64,000 nucleotides of DNA from positions 62,001-126,000 of the forward strand of contig NZ_JARVRW010000003.1 in NCBI RefSeq assembly GCF_030209475.1, written 5' to 3'. The notes under the pieces are model-generated. The model was not told the DNA's origin and did no database searches. It saw only the letters and a list, made by a program, of their open reading frames with translations. Positions 25,973 through 34,681 of the stretch are shown piece by piece. The position numbers and the translations under genes were made by a program. Origin of the DNA: Microbacterium sp. lyk4-40-TSB-66. Lineage in GTDB: Bacteria > Actinomycetota > Actinomycetes > Actinomycetales > Microbacteriaceae. Positions within the stretch are counted from its first letter, which is position 1; each line of letters opens with the position of its first letter.

Positions 25973-26023
25973 GTGAGCGGAAGCGCGCCGTGGGGTGCGC
26001 CGTGACACGAGGACGTGCCCGCC

Positions 26024-26437
26024 ATGACTCTCTCCGCCCTACGCGACGACGCCCTGCGCGTCACCGCCACCACCACCGAGGTGCGCCTGTCGCTGCCGTG
26101 GATCCGCTCGCTCCCGCTGGCGAGCCTGCTCGAGCCCGTCGTGCAGCTCGACGGACGAGGGTACGAACCGGTCGTGCTCATCGACTCGCGACGGGTGACC
26201 GCCACCGAGCTGGCCGCCGAGGACACGTGGTGGTACCTGCAGGACCGGGTGGTGCTGCAGGTCCCGGATGCCGTGAGCCCCGGCATCCACGAGGTGGAGG
26301 TCTCGTTCCGGCTCGAGATCCCGTACCTGCCCGGCGGGCCCGATCAGCCGCTTCGCCTGCCGTTCTGCTTCCGCCGAACGCTCGAGGTCGGCGCCTCGGC
26401 CGCGAGCGTCTCGCGCGACGTCCGGAGCGCCGCGTGA
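26024..26437 (+). CDS. C-glycoside deglycosidase beta-subunit-like protein (pair 1)
   Basis: A 137-residue all-beta protein. It shares with the beta proteins at 30729 and 34225 the early LPWIRSLPLASL segment (others LPWYRSL..), a middle WWYLQDRVVL strand and a closing EVSFRLEIPYLPGG. This pattern matches the small subunit (DUF6379) of C-glycoside deglycosidases such as DgpB and CarB/CarC-type complexes, from family knowledge. The beta subunit packs on a TIM-barrel alpha subunit and contributes to the active site. GAGGA lies ten bases before the ATG. Its stop overlaps the GTG of the alpha gene. Among the beta proteins here it is the most divergent. Confidence 0.72.
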   Translation: MTLSALRDDALRVTATTTEVRLSLPWIRSLPLASLLEPVVQLDGRGYEPVVLIDSRRVTATELAAEDTWWYLQDRVVLQVPDAVSPGIHEVEVSFRLEIPYLPGGPDQPLRLPFCFRRTLEVGASAASVSRDVRSAA

Positions 26438-27408
26438 GCCTCCCCGCGGGCTGGACGCTGTCGGCCAGTGCCTTCAACCTCACCCCGGAGGTGATCCGTG
26501 CCGAGCGGACTGCTCCCGACCTGGCACTCTCTCTGGTCGAGGGCGGGACCGCGAGCGCCATCGAGATCGAACTGGGCCAGACGTGGCGCGGATTCCCCTC
26601 CCCGCCACCCACCGAGACGACGGACTTCCGCGATCGGCTCGCGGCCGCGGGCGGAGGCGTGAGCATCGTGGGGGTCAGCATCGACGAGTTCGATCGGGGG
26701 CGTCGACGCACTGATGCCGAACGCCGCGCGTTCCTCGAACCGCAGCTGCGCGCGGCGGCCTCAACCGGAGCGGCCGGTGTCCGTCTTCCGATCGGCCAGG
26801 CCGGCGCCCTTCTGGACGGGCTCGTCCCGCTGCTGGACGAGCTCGATCTCGTGCTCTACGAGGAAGCGCAGGGCCACGAGACGCCGACCGCGCGCGCGGC
26901 GGCCTACGACCGCATCGGAGAACTCGACACGCCCCGCGTACGCCTGCTGCTCGACATCAGCATGCTCATGCCCGCCCTCCCGGTCACCTACCTCGACCGG
27001 CTCGAGCGCGGCGGCCTCCCCGCGGATCTGCTCCGGCGCCTCCGCGACGAGTGGCGCGACCCCGCGACCCAGGATGCCGTCGTCGCCCTGCTGCGTGCGG
27101 GCGGGGTGCCGGGGCCGGTGCACACGCTGTACATGAACCTGCTCGTGCGATTCGGCCGGTCGGAGGCGTCGGATCTGGCATCCGTCCTCCCCGTGATCGG
27201 GGCGGCGCACCTGAAGTTCTGGGACCTCGACGACGCCGACGGCCGTGTCACGCGACCGATCCGCGACGTCGGGGCCGCTCTGCGCGGCACGGGATTCGCC
27301 GGCACACTCTGCAGCGAGTGGGGCGGACAGGAGTGGCTCGACGACGACCCGTGGCAGATGACCGAGCGGCACCTCGCGCTCGCGCGGGAGGCGCTGGCAA
27401 GCGTGTGA
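26434..27408 (+). CDS. C-glycoside deglycosidase alpha-subunit-like TIM barrel (pair 1)
   Basis: A 324-residue member of the xylose-isomerase-like TIM-barrel superfamily. The four metal ligands expected are Glu144 (LYEEAQGHE), Asp174 (LLLDISM), His259 (AAHLKFWDLD) and Glu295 (CSEWGGQE). The HxKF and SEW motifs are shared with the other CGD alpha proteins of the window. These enzymes cleave the C-C bond between sugar and aromatic ring after the sugar C3 has been oxidised. The GTG start overlaps the beta stop. It is shorter than the others and may prefer a different aglycone. A plain sugar isomerase is the alternative. Confidence 0.72.
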   Translation: MSLPAGWTLSASAFNLTPEVIRAERTAPDLALSLVEGGTASAIEIELGQTWRGFPSPPPTETTDFRDRLAAAGGGVSIVGVSIDEFDRGRRRTDAERRAFLEPQLRAAASTGAAGVRLPIGQAGALLDGLVPLLDELDLVLYEEAQGHETPTARAAAYDRIGELDTPRVRLLLDISMLMPALPVTYLDRLERGGLPADLLRRLRDEWRDPATQDAVVALLRAGGVPGPVHTLYMNLLVRFGRSEASDLASVLPVIGAAHLKFWDLDDADGRVTRPIRDVGAALRGTGFAGTLCSEWGGQEWLDDDPWQMTERHLALAREALASV

Positions 27409-27428
27409 GCCGCTGACGTCACCGGGAG

Positions 27429-27462
27429 GGGGGATGCCAGGCGTCGGCGCCCGGCATCCCCC
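27429..27462 (+). terminator. Hairpin after CGD pair 1
   Basis: A 10-bp stem (GGGGGATGCC / GGCATCCCCC) with a 14-base loop starts 21 bases after the alpha-subunit stop codon. It is a likely end of the transcript. Confidence 0.55.
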
Positions 27463-27471
27463 GATCCCCAT

Positions 27472-27538
27472 GCATAAACGCGATCCGTGCGCATAAACAC
27501 GGTGCGCGCGTGTTTATGCGCACGGATCGCGTTTATGC
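27472..27538. repeat. Long perfect palindrome between convergent genes
   Basis: Two 29-base arms (27472-27500 and 27510-27538) are perfect inverted copies with a 9-base centre. The arm consists of GCATAAACGCG, GATCCGTGC and GCATAAACAC, so GCATAAAC occurs twice per arm. It could fold to a very stable stem, act as a two-way terminator, or be a mobile palindromic unit. Its local AT content is higher than its surroundings. Confidence 0.9.
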
Positions 27539-27633
27539 GTGTCACGACCCTCAGCCGACGCGACGCTCAGCCGTAGCACCCGGCGCGACCCTCGGCCGCG
27601 CGCCCGGCGCGACGGCGCGCAGGGCCGCACGCA

Positions 27634-28506
27634 TCAGCCCTCGCCGTTGTAGTACGGCCACGGGTTGATGCGGCGATCGCCCCGGCGGTCGGGTCCGGTC
27701 AGCGAGACCTCCCCGGTCGCGGCCCACTCGACGCCGCGCGGGAACATGTGGATGAACTCGATGCGGCGGAACGTGTCGATGTCGTGGCCGATCGTGATCG
27801 TGAAGGAGCGGCCCGCTCCGTACTCGTTGATCCACGCGAGGGGCTGGTCGGTGTTGATGCCGGGAAGCTCCGCGATCCCGCCCTCCGGGATGTCGACCGG
27901 GTAGTGCGGCATGGGCCAGATCGGCGCCCTCTCGTACGCCTCGAGGTCGTCGAAGGTCGTCAGCAGCACCTGCGCGCCCTCGTACATCTGCACACCGACG
28001 AGGATGTCGTCGCCGGTCACGGTCCAGGTCTCGTTGATGCCCTCGGTGATCGGATGCCGCGGCTCGGTCGTGCGCAGCTGCGCCTCGCCCCACGGCCGGG
28101 GGCGCAGGCCCGTCTCCCACGCGCTGAGCTTGGCTCCGCGCATGACGTTGTACTCCTCGGGGTAGCCCCAGCGGTCCTCTTGGGCGGCGGAGCCGTGGAA
28201 CCACACGATGCCCTTGCCCTCGTCGTGGACGAAACGCAGGATCGCGGCGTCCGTCTCGGCACCGAAGCCCGTCGCCATGTCGTGGTAGCCGTCGCGGCCC
28301 TCGAAGATGACGATGAGCACGTCGTACTTGTCGATCACGCTCGCCGGCAGACCCCGCGGGTCCTCGACGACGCGCACCGAGAAGCGCCCGGTGTCCTCCA
28401 GCAGCGTGGTGATCCACTGGTTGTGCAGGCGGAAGCTGCGGTGGGCGTTGTCGTGCTCGATGGTCATGTGACCCGAGAGGATGAGCACCTTCAGAACGTC
28501 GGTCAT
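27634..28506 (-). CDS. ThuA-domain protein
   Basis: A 290-residue protein of the ThuA (trehalose utilisation-like, class I glutamine-amidotransferase fold) family. VLKVLILSGHMTIEHDNAHR opens the fold; later features are VIDKYDVLIVIFEG, IVWFHGSAA and the end FIHMFPRGVEWA with a nearby Arg-rich tail. ThuA-like proteins are repeatedly found with Gfo/Idh dehydrogenases in 3-keto-sugar pathways, and that is the setting here. It starts one base after the stop of the TIM-barrel gene and is the last gene of an eight-gene operon running from 34632. The exact reaction is not known. Confidence 0.85.
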   Translation of the reverse strand: MTDVLKVLILSGHMTIEHDNAHRSFRLHNQWITTLLEDTGRFSVRVVEDPRGLPASVIDKYDVLIVIFEGRDGYHDMATGFGAETDAAILRFVHDEGKGIVWFHGSAAQEDRWGYPEEYNVMRGAKLSAWETGLRPRPWGEAQLRTTEPRHPITEGINETWTVTGDDILVGVQMYEGAQVLLTTFDDLEAYERAPIWPMPHYPVDIPEGGIAELPGINTDQPLAWINEYGAGRSFTITIGHDIDTFRRIEFIHMFPRGVEWAATGEVSLTGPDRRGDRRINPWPYYNGEG

Positions 28507-28507
28507 G

Positions 28508-29512
28508 TCAGTCCTTGCGAGAGAAAGCGGCGTCGAACAGCTGGTGCGGAGGGGTGATCCCGCCGAGCGTGCGAACGAAGGCGAGCGCCTCGGGACCGCC
28601 GATGAGGCGGTCCATGCCGGCGTCCTCCCACTCCACGCTCGTCGGGCCGTCGTAGCCGATGGCGTTGAGCGCGCGGAAGAGCGGCTCCCACGGCACGTCG
28701 CCGTGGCCGGTCGAGACGAACGTCCACCCGCGGCCCGGGTTGTCCCACGACAGATGCGAGCCGAGCACGCCGTTGCGTCCGTCGAGGTTGGTCGTGGACT
28801 CCTTGCAGTGCACGTGGAAGATGTGGTCGGCGAAGTCGAGCACGAACGCGACCGAGTCCAGCTGCTGCCAGACGAAGTGCGACGGGTCGAAGTTGAAGCC
28901 GAAGCTCGGTCGGTGACCGATGGCATCCAGTGTCTTCTTCGCGGTCCAGTAGTCGTAGGCGATCTCGGAGGGGTGCACCTCGAGGGCGAAACGCACGCCG
29001 ACCTCCTCGAAGACGTCGAGGATCGGATGCCAGCGCGCGGCGAAGTCCGCGTACCCTCGCTCGATCATGGCGTCGGAGGCGGGCGGGAACATCGCGACGT
29101 ACTTCCAGATGCTCGACCCGGTGAACCCGGTGACCGTCTTCACCCCGAGTTTCGCGGCGAACCGCGCCGTGTCCTTCAGCTCCTCGGCCGCGCGTCGACG
29201 CACGCCCTCGGCATCCCCGTCTCCCCACACCCGGGAGGGGACGATGTCGTGGTGGCGCTCGTCGATGGGTTCGTCGCAGACGGCCTGGCCGACGAGGTGG
29301 TTGGAGATGGTCCAGACCTTCAGACCGTTCTTCTCGAGCACGTCGAGCCGCGACTGCACGTAGGCCTCGTCGTCCCAGCGCGCGACGTCGATGTGGTCGC
29401 CCCAGCACGCGATCTCGAGACCGTCGTAGCCCCACTCCCCGGCGAGCCGCGCCACCTCCTCGAAGGGCAGGTCGGCCCACTGGCCGGTGAACAGGGTGAC
29501 GGGACGAGCCAT
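28508..29512 (-). CDS. Sugar phosphate isomerase/epimerase-like TIM barrel
   Basis: A 334-residue TIM-barrel protein of the xylose-isomerase-like/IolE-IolH superfamily. Metal ligands appear as Glu (FALEVHPSE), Asp (FNFDPSHF), His (FHVHCKE) and Glu (SVEWEDAG). It lacks the HAKF and SSEWEG motifs of the CGD alpha proteins, so it is more likely an isomerase or epimerase that acts on the released keto-sugar. The ATG at 29512 is 14 bases after the Gfo/Idh stop codon; downstream ThuA follows by one base. Confidence 0.85.
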   Translation of the reverse strand: MARPVTLFTGQWADLPFEEVARLAGEWGYDGLEIACWGDHIDVARWDDEAYVQSRLDVLEKNGLKVWTISNHLVGQAVCDEPIDERHHDIVPSRVWGDGDAEGVRRRAAEELKDTARFAAKLGVKTVTGFTGSSIWKYVAMFPPASDAMIERGYADFAARWHPILDVFEEVGVRFALEVHPSEIAYDYWTAKKTLDAIGHRPSFGFNFDPSHFVWQQLDSVAFVLDFADHIFHVHCKESTTNLDGRNGVLGSHLSWDNPGRGWTFVSTGHGDVPWEPLFRALNAIGYDGPTSVEWEDAGMDRLIGGPEALAFVRTLGGITPPHQLFDAAFSRKD

Positions 29513-29526
29513 GACGGGATTCCTTT

Positions 29527-30732
29527 TCAGAGTGCGGGAACGGGGGCGCCCACGCGGGTCCAGGCGGACTCGGCGGCGCTGCTGCGTTCGACGGCGTCGA
29601 GCACGCGCTGCACGCGCAGGCCCTCCTCGAACGAGGGGTGCGGATCGGTGCCCGCGTCGATCGCTCCGACGAGGTCGACGACCTGATGGGTGAAGCCGTG
29701 CTCGTAGCCGAGCATGTGGCCGGCGGGCCACCATGCCGAGACGTACGGATGCTGCGGCTCGGTGACGAGCACCTGGGTGAAGCCCTGCCGGCCCTCGGGC
29801 GCGGTGCGGTCGTAGAAACGCAGGCTGTTGAGGTCTTCGAGGTCGAAGACGAGCGCGCCGCGGTCGCCCGACACCTCGATGGTGAGCGCGTTCTTGCGTC
29901 CGGTCGCGAAGCGCGTCGCCTCGAAGGAGGCCAGCGCGCCGTTCGCCAAGCGGCCCGTGAAGAGGGCGACGTCATCAACCGTGACCGCACCCCTCCCGTT
30001 CTCGCCGGCGGCCGCGGCCAGGCCCATCGACCCGTCGCCGGGCAGCGGACGCTCGGCGACGATCGTGTCGACCGTGCCCGACACCTGCTCGACGCCGAGG
30101 CCGGTGACGAACTGCGTCATGTCGATGATGTGCGCACCGATGTCGCCCAGCGCGCCCGAACCGGCGTGCTCCTTCTGCAGACGCCACATCAGCGGCATCT
30201 CGGGGTCGACGAGCCAGTCCTGCCGGTACGCCGCGCGCACCTGCTGTACGGTGCCGACGGCACCCTCGGCGATCATGTCGCGCAACAGCGTGACGGCCGG
30301 CACGCGGCGATAGGTGAACCCCACCATCGAACGGATGCCGCGCGCGCGGGCGCGCCCGGCGGCCTCGGCCATCGCCTCGGCCTCGGCCACGGTGTTGGCC
30401 AAGGGCTTCTCGCACAGCACGTGCTTGCCGGCCTCGAGGGCGGCGATCGCGATCTCGGCGTGCGATTCGCCCGGCGTGACGATGTCGACGATGTCGATGT
30501 CGTCGCGCGCGACGATCTCGCGCCAGTCGGTGGCCGACTCGGCCCAGCCCCATTTGCGGGCGGCCGAGGCCACGGCATCCGCGTTGCGTCCGACGACGAC
30601 GGTCATCTCGACCGCGCGCGGCAGATCGAACATGCGCGGCGCCTGACGCCACCCCACGGAGTGGGCGGCACCCATGAAGCCGTACCCGATCATCGCGACG
30701 CGGAGGGGACCGTGGGCCGGTGGGAGGGTCAT
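29527..30732 (-). CDS. Gfo/Idh/MocA family dehydrogenase in the CGD operon
   Basis: A 401-residue NAD(P)-dependent oxidoreductase. The Rossmann motif is [17 protein letters not shown], followed by [32 protein letters not shown] in segments; the catalytic region has [15 protein letters not shown]. Family members include DgpA, which oxidises C3 of the sugar in puerarin, and 3-keto-sugar reductases. In this operon it may prepare the glycoside for C-C cleavage, or reduce the released 3-keto-sugar. Its ATG overlaps the stop of the beta-subunit gene by four bases. Confidence 0.87.
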   Translation of the reverse strand: MTLPPAHGPLRVAMIGYGFMGAAHSVGWRQAPRMFDLPRAVEMTVVVGRNADAVASAARKWGWAESATDWREIVARDDIDIVDIVTPGESHAEIAIAALEAGKHVLCEKPLANTVAEAEAMAEAAGRARARGIRSMVGFTYRRVPAVTLLRDMIAEGAVGTVQQVRAAYRQDWLVDPEMPLMWRLQKEHAGSGALGDIGAHIIDMTQFVTGLGVEQVSGTVDTIVAERPLPGDGSMGLAAAAGENGRGAVTVDDVALFTGRLANGALASFEATRFATGRKNALTIEVSGDRGALVFDLEDLNSLRFYDRTAPEGRQGFTQVLVTEPQHPYVSAWWPAGHMLGYEHGFTHQVVDLVGAIDAGTDPHPSFEEGLRVQRVLDAVERSSAAESAWTRVGAPVPAL

Positions 30733-31145
30733 TGCAGCACCAGTTCGCGCTCGACCGGCACGCGGTTGGTGACGTAGCGACCGGGTCCGCCGTCGGCGCC
30801 CGGCATGATCTGCATGTAGAGCAGGCGCATGGTCAGCACGACCTCGACGGCGACCGTCTCACCCGCGGCGGGCGGGGCGTCGAGATGGATGAGCACGTCC
30901 GGGCGATCGGCGACGAACCACAGCGTCTCGGACTGCTGGGGCAGTTCCTCGACGCGGTACTGGCGGCCCTCGAGCGAGAAGCGGAGGTCGTCCTTCGGCA
31001 CGGTGACCCCGTTCACGATGACGGCGACGTCGTCGACGGCCGACAGCCAGAGGCTGCGGTACCAGGGCAGCTGCACCGAGACCGCGAGACCGTCGTCGGT
31101 GCGGCGGACGTCCTTCTCGGCGAAGAGGGAGTTGTGAGTGGCCAT
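30729..31145 (-). CDS. C-glycoside deglycosidase beta-subunit-like protein (set 2)
   Basis: A 138-residue all-beta protein. The sequence LPWYRSLWLSAVDDVAV, QYRVEELPQQSETLWF and YMQIMPGADGGPGRYVTN is very close to the N-terminal part of the fused protein at 41669-43147 and less close to the beta proteins at 34225 and 26024. This is the small (DUF6379-like) subunit of the C-glycoside deglycosidase family. Its best match as partner is the alpha subunit at 31956-33011, two genes upstream, because the same two sequences are joined in the fused protein. Stop overlaps the next ATG. Confidence 0.8.
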   Translation of the reverse strand: MATHNSLFAEKDVRRTDDGLAVSVQLPWYRSLWLSAVDDVAVIVNGVTVPKDDLRFSLEGRQYRVEELPQQSETLWFVADRPDVLIHLDAPPAAGETVAVEVVLTMRLLYMQIMPGADGGPGRYVTNRVPVERELVLQ

Positions 31146-31153
31146 GAGTGCTC

Positions 31154-31939
31154 CTAGGCGAAGGTGTCGGTGAAGCGGTCGTGTGCCACCGGGGGCACGG
31201 GCTCGAGCTTCTGCGTGGTCTCGGGGCTGTAGGGGTGGTTCTTCGCGGGCACCGGCTCATCGGCCGGCGGCATGAAGACGGGCTTGCCGTCGTCGCCGAA
31301 GTACATGAGGTCGAGGTCGAAGGCGCCCTGGTTCTTCACACCGAAGCTCACCCAGTTCTCTTCGAACGGAGCGCGGGCGAGCTCGTAGCAACGGAACTTC
31401 CAGAACTTCCACTCGCCGTCCTGCTTGCGGAAGTCGATGGCGTACTTGCACCAGACCCAGTGCGCCCAGACCTTCTTGCCGAGCACCTCGTCGGGCGAGT
31501 ACATGTCGGGGAAGGCCTCGGCGACCTTCGGGTCGGTCAGCCCCGACTCGGTGCCGGCCATCATCCAGACACCCTTGGCCGTCTCGCCGTCGGCGGCGAC
31601 CTCGATCACCGGGGTGTTCGTGGCGTGCAGGATGAGCTTGCCCTCGGGGTGCGGGCGACCGCGGTGGTAGTCGGTGACGCTCTGCCACGTCGTGTACTGC
31701 CCGGCGTTGGTGTACCGGGCGCGGATGCCCTCCGTCCCCTCCTTCACCCACAGCGGGATGATCTGCTCGTCCTCGAACGCGTTGTGCAGGTACATGTAGC
31801 GGTTGAAGAGGTTCTCGACCTGCCCGCGGTCCTCGGCGCGCTGGGCGAGCCGGTGGGCGGCCTCGACCTGTTCCCGCAGACGCGCGACCTCGGCGACGAG
31901 ATCGGTGACGGATGTCTCGGTGGTGCTAGACATGTCCAC
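31154..31939 (-). CDS. SnoaL-like protein within the CGD operon
   Basis: A 261-residue protein. Residues 8-45 form a probable coiled coil (VTDLVAEVARLREQVEAAHRL), followed by an NTF2/SnoaL-like domain recognisable from VENLFNRYMYLHNAFEDEQ, a central ESGLTDPKVAEAFPDM insertion and WKFWKFRCYELA. Related domains bind or isomerise polyketide and aromatic ligands. It sits between the alpha and beta subunit genes, so it may hold or chemically prime the aromatic part of the substrate. No catalytic residues can be assigned. The gap to the next gene is only eight bases. Confidence 0.72.
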   Translation of the reverse strand: MDMSSTTETSVTDLVAEVARLREQVEAAHRLAQRAEDRGQVENLFNRYMYLHNAFEDEQIIPLWVKEGTEGIRARYTNAGQYTTWQSVTDYHRGRPHPEGKLILHATNTPVIEVAADGETAKGVWMMAGTESGLTDPKVAEAFPDMYSPDEVLGKKVWAHWVWCKYAIDFRKQDGEWKFWKFRCYELARAPFEENWVSFGVKNQGAFDLDLMYFGDDGKPVFMPPADEPVPAKNHPYSPETTQKLEPVPPVAHDRFTDTFA

Positions 31940-31955
31940 TCCTTCGAGATCGGGG

Positions 31956-33011
31956 TCAGGCGGGCTGGGTCGCGTCGGCGCGCTGGGCGACGGTGTCTTC
32001 GATCGCCGTGCGCATGAGCGCGTGCTGCTTCTTGACGAGGTCGATGGGGTCGCTCTCGCCGAGGTCGCTGAAGGCGTGACCCTCCCACTCGCTGGAGAGG
32101 TAGCCCTCGTAGCCGCCGATGACGAACTGCTTCACGATGCGCGGGATGTCCATGGCGGGCTCTTCGCCGTCGGCGCCGATGTCGTAGAACTTCGCGTGCA
32201 CGTGGAAGATCTGCGGCATGATGTCGAGCCACTCCTCGGGAGCGACGAGACCGTGCATGTTGAACGCGAGACGCGTGAACGGCCCGAAGCGCAGGAAGTC
32301 GACGCCCTCGCCCGAGAGGTAGTCCTCGAACTTCTGGTTGCGCACGTGCATCGGGGTCGGCTCGTGCCAGATCTCCTCCATGACCGGGAAGTGCTTCTCG
32401 TCCATGCCCATCTGCCCGAGGGTGCGCAGGAGCGTCGGCGAGAGCGAGTGCATGGTCGAGGAGAAGTCGGCGGTGAAGCCGAGGCGGTCCGACTGCAGCT
32501 CCTCGTACATCTCGCGCATCTCGAGCACCTTGGGGTCGTTGGGTCCCGACGGCGCGTGGATTTCGTACCCGAGCTTCTGGTCGTACTTCTCGGCGAGCGG
32601 AAGCAGGCTCCGCAGCAGTTCCTTGCCGTGCGAGCGGATGACGATCTTCTTGAAGCCGAGGGTGTGCGCGGCCTTCAACTGACGGGCGAGGAAGTCATGC
32701 TCCTCGTCGAGCGTCATGTCGCGGCTCTTGAGGCGGCCCATGTCGAGGTTGGTGCCGACGGCGCTGGCCTCGAGGCCGTACTTCTCGAGCGAGTCGAACC
32801 AGAGCGTGACGAACTCCGCGTCGACATCGGGGTACGAGCGCAGCAGCTGCGCGAAGTTGAACTCCACACCCGGGCCGATGCCCTGGTCGTGCACCTCTTT
32901 GATGAGGCTCTCGGGGGTGTAGAGACCGGCGGCGAACTCGCTCGTCATCGAGTAGAGCGTGGTGCCGAGCTTGATGCCGGTTCCGGCGATGCCGGTGGTG
33001 TCGTTCGTCAT
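31956..33011 (-). CDS. C-glycoside deglycosidase alpha-subunit-like TIM barrel (set 2)
   Basis: A 351-residue TIM-barrel protein. Expected metal ligands are Glu150 (YEIHAPSGP), Asp182 (TADFSSTMH), His272 (FHVHAKFYDI) and Glu308 (LSSEWEGHAF). Opening GIKLGTTLYSMTSEF and the RDMTLDEEHDFLARQ segment are nearly the same as in the C-terminal part of the fused protein at 41669. By family it would cleave 3-oxo-C-glycosides by deprotonation at sugar C2 and elimination of the aglycone. Its partner is probably the beta protein at 30729. Start ATG at 33011; upstream is a repeat-filled gap. Confidence 0.82.
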   Translation of the reverse strand: MTNDTTGIAGTGIKLGTTLYSMTSEFAAGLYTPESLIKEVHDQGIGPGVEFNFAQLLRSYPDVDAEFVTLWFDSLEKYGLEASAVGTNLDMGRLKSRDMTLDEEHDFLARQLKAAHTLGFKKIVIRSHGKELLRSLLPLAEKYDQKLGYEIHAPSGPNDPKVLEMREMYEELQSDRLGFTADFSSTMHSLSPTLLRTLGQMGMDEKHFPVMEEIWHEPTPMHVRNQKFEDYLSGEGVDFLRFGPFTRLAFNMHGLVAPEEWLDIMPQIFHVHAKFYDIGADGEEPAMDIPRIVKQFVIGGYEGYLSSEWEGHAFSDLGESDPIDLVKKQHALMRTAIEDTVAQRADATQPA

Positions 33012-33048
33012 TTCGGTCCTTGTGTCATGAGTCGGAGGGTGGTGCCGG

Positions 33049-33121
33049 TGGCTTCGACAGGCTCAGCCACCTCGGCCGGAGGGTCCCTGAGCCTGTCGAA
33101 GGGGGGTCCCTGAGCCTGTCG
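33049..33121. repeat. Cluster of three CTGAGCCTGTCGAAG repeats
   Basis: One inverted copy (GTGGCTTCGACAGGCTCAGCCAC minus its ends, 33049-33071, itself palindromic) and two direct copies of GGGTCCCTGAGCCTGTCG (33081-33102 and 33104-33121). The last copy runs up to the stop codon of the alpha-subunit gene. This is the widespread Microbacteriaceae dispersed element that reads RQAQGP or PEPVEG when translated. Confidence 0.85.
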
Positions 33122-34228
33122 TCAGGCGCGCACGGCGTGCGCGAGGTGGGCGTCCAGCGCGCGGCGCGCCTCCGCGACATCCGTGATCATGCGAGAGCCG
33201 GCGGCCTCGGCCGCGGTGCGCTGGAGGGCCTGCTCCCCGCGGATGATCTCGAAGGGGCTCTGCCAGTGGTTCCAGTGCCAGCCCTCGTACTCGCTCGAGA
33301 CGGCGCCGCTGTAGCCGTTGTCGACGAGCAGCGTGATGAGGTCGGCCACGGGCACCGAGGGCTCGTTCCCGTTCTCGTCGATGCCGAAGAACTTGCCGTG
33401 AACGTGCTTCACCCACGGCATGATCTCGAGCCAGTCGTCCACGCGCGCCGGACCGAACAGGCCCGTGCCGTTGATGCCGAAGTCGATGCCGAGATCGGGC
33501 CGGCCGTGCTGGTGCGCGAGGCCGATGAACCGCCCGAAACGTTGCCCGTGATCGGCCTGGTCGGCAGGCGGGCCCTGCTCGTAGAAGTCGTCCCACAGCT
33601 GCACGACGGCGGCCAGCAACTCCTCCGAGGCGCCGCGGCGGCGATACGCCTCGATGAGCGAGGGGGCGAAGCCCGAGACGGTCGCACCCCAGTCCATCGT
33701 GAAGCCGAGGAAAGGCGAGCCGACCTTCTCGTAGCGGTCGCGCAGCGCCAGGATGCGCGGGTGCGAGGCGTACTGGTCGGCGTGCACCTCGAGGGCGAGC
33801 GTCACACCGTACTCCTCGGCGACGGGGGCGAGGGCCTCCATCGAGTCGGGCGTGATCGAGATCTGCACGCGGGCGATGGGGAAGCCGAGCTTCGCTGCCG
33901 CCGCGATCTGCTTGCGCATATAGGCGAGGAGCTCGTCCTGGTTCATGAGCTTGTCGGGGCGCAGGCCGATGTCGGCGTTGACGGCGAGCGAGGTGCGCAC
34001 GAGGCCGACCTCGTCGACGAGGTCGGAGAAGCGCCCGGCGAAGTGGTCGTCGATCTCGGGGAACCCGCGGAAGCTCGAGAATCCGATGATCTCCAGCCCG
34101 GGCCCGAAACCCTCGGCCGCGGTCTTGCGGATGAGCTGGTCGAGATCGTATTCGCGGCCGTGGAAGGCGCGGGTGAAGCTGTAGAGGGTGACACCCTGGA
34201 TGGGAGTGCCCGGGGACGAAGCGGTCAT
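33122..34228 (-). CDS. C-glycoside deglycosidase alpha-subunit-like TIM barrel (set 3)
   Basis: A 368-residue TIM-barrel protein. Metal ligands: Glu147 (ALEVHADQY), Asp179 (FTMDWGAT), His277 (KHVHGKFFGID) and Glu313 (VSSEYEGWHW). It is clearly of the same family as the protein at 31956 but differs in the substrate loops (SGFAPSLIEAYRRRGAS, HGRPDLGIDFGING). Its ATG overlaps the stop of the adjacent beta gene, so these two form a pair. The last about 30 residues (RRALDAHLAHAVRA) extend beyond the other alpha proteins. Confidence 0.8.
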   Translation of the reverse strand: MTASSPGTPIQGVTLYSFTRAFHGREYDLDQLIRKTAAEGFGPGLEIIGFSSFRGFPEIDDHFAGRFSDLVDEVGLVRTSLAVNADIGLRPDKLMNQDELLAYMRKQIAAAAKLGFPIARVQISITPDSMEALAPVAEEYGVTLALEVHADQYASHPRILALRDRYEKVGSPFLGFTMDWGATVSGFAPSLIEAYRRRGASEELLAAVVQLWDDFYEQGPPADQADHGQRFGRFIGLAHQHGRPDLGIDFGINGTGLFGPARVDDWLEIMPWVKHVHGKFFGIDENGNEPSVPVADLITLLVDNGYSGAVSSEYEGWHWNHWQSPFEIIRGEQALQRTAAEAAGSRMITDVAEARRALDAHLAHAVRA

Positions 34229-34632
34229 GCGCGGGCCTCCTCGGCCTGACGGACGGTCATCGACTTCACGTCGTGCTCCTCGATGTGGAGCACCTGGTCG
34301 TCGGCGATGATGATGTACGGGATGTAGAGCTCGAGGTCGACGCGCACCTCGTGTGCGCCGGCATCCGCCGCCACCTCTCCCGAGAGCACCGCGGAGTCGG
34401 TGGGGAACCACCATTGCTCGGTGTTCGTCTTCATCTCGGCGAAGGTGAACTCCTCGCCGTTCATGCCCCACCGCAGGGAGTCGACCGGCGCCTCGACGCC
34501 GTCGACGGTCAGCTTCGCTCCTGAGATGCAGGATGCCGGCAGCGCCCGGTACCAGGGCAGGCGCACCTCCACCGACGCGCGTCCGCCGTGGGCGGTGAGC
34601 GTCCCCTGCTCGATGATGCGATCCGGGATCAC
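34225..34632 (-). CDS. C-glycoside deglycosidase beta-subunit-like protein (set 3)
   Basis: A 135-residue all-beta protein: VEVRLPWYRALPASCI, SLRWGMNGEEFTFAEM, QWWFPTDSAVL and VDLELYIPYIIIADD. These strands match the DUF6379-type small subunit of C-glycoside deglycosidases. It is the first gene of the eight-gene operon and overlaps its partner alpha gene by four bases. The promoter upstream carries CACTAATGTC, the complement of the shared motif. Confidence 0.78.
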   Translation of the reverse strand: MIPDRIIEQGTLTAHGGRASVEVRLPWYRALPASCISGAKLTVDGVEAPVDSLRWGMNGEEFTFAEMKTNTEQWWFPTDSAVLSGEVAADAGAHEVRVDLELYIPYIIIADDQVLHIEEHDVKSMTVRQAEEARA

Positions 34633-34681
34633 GATGACCTCCTCGTCGGTGCGGCCTCAGCCGCAGACCTCTTTGTCTTGA

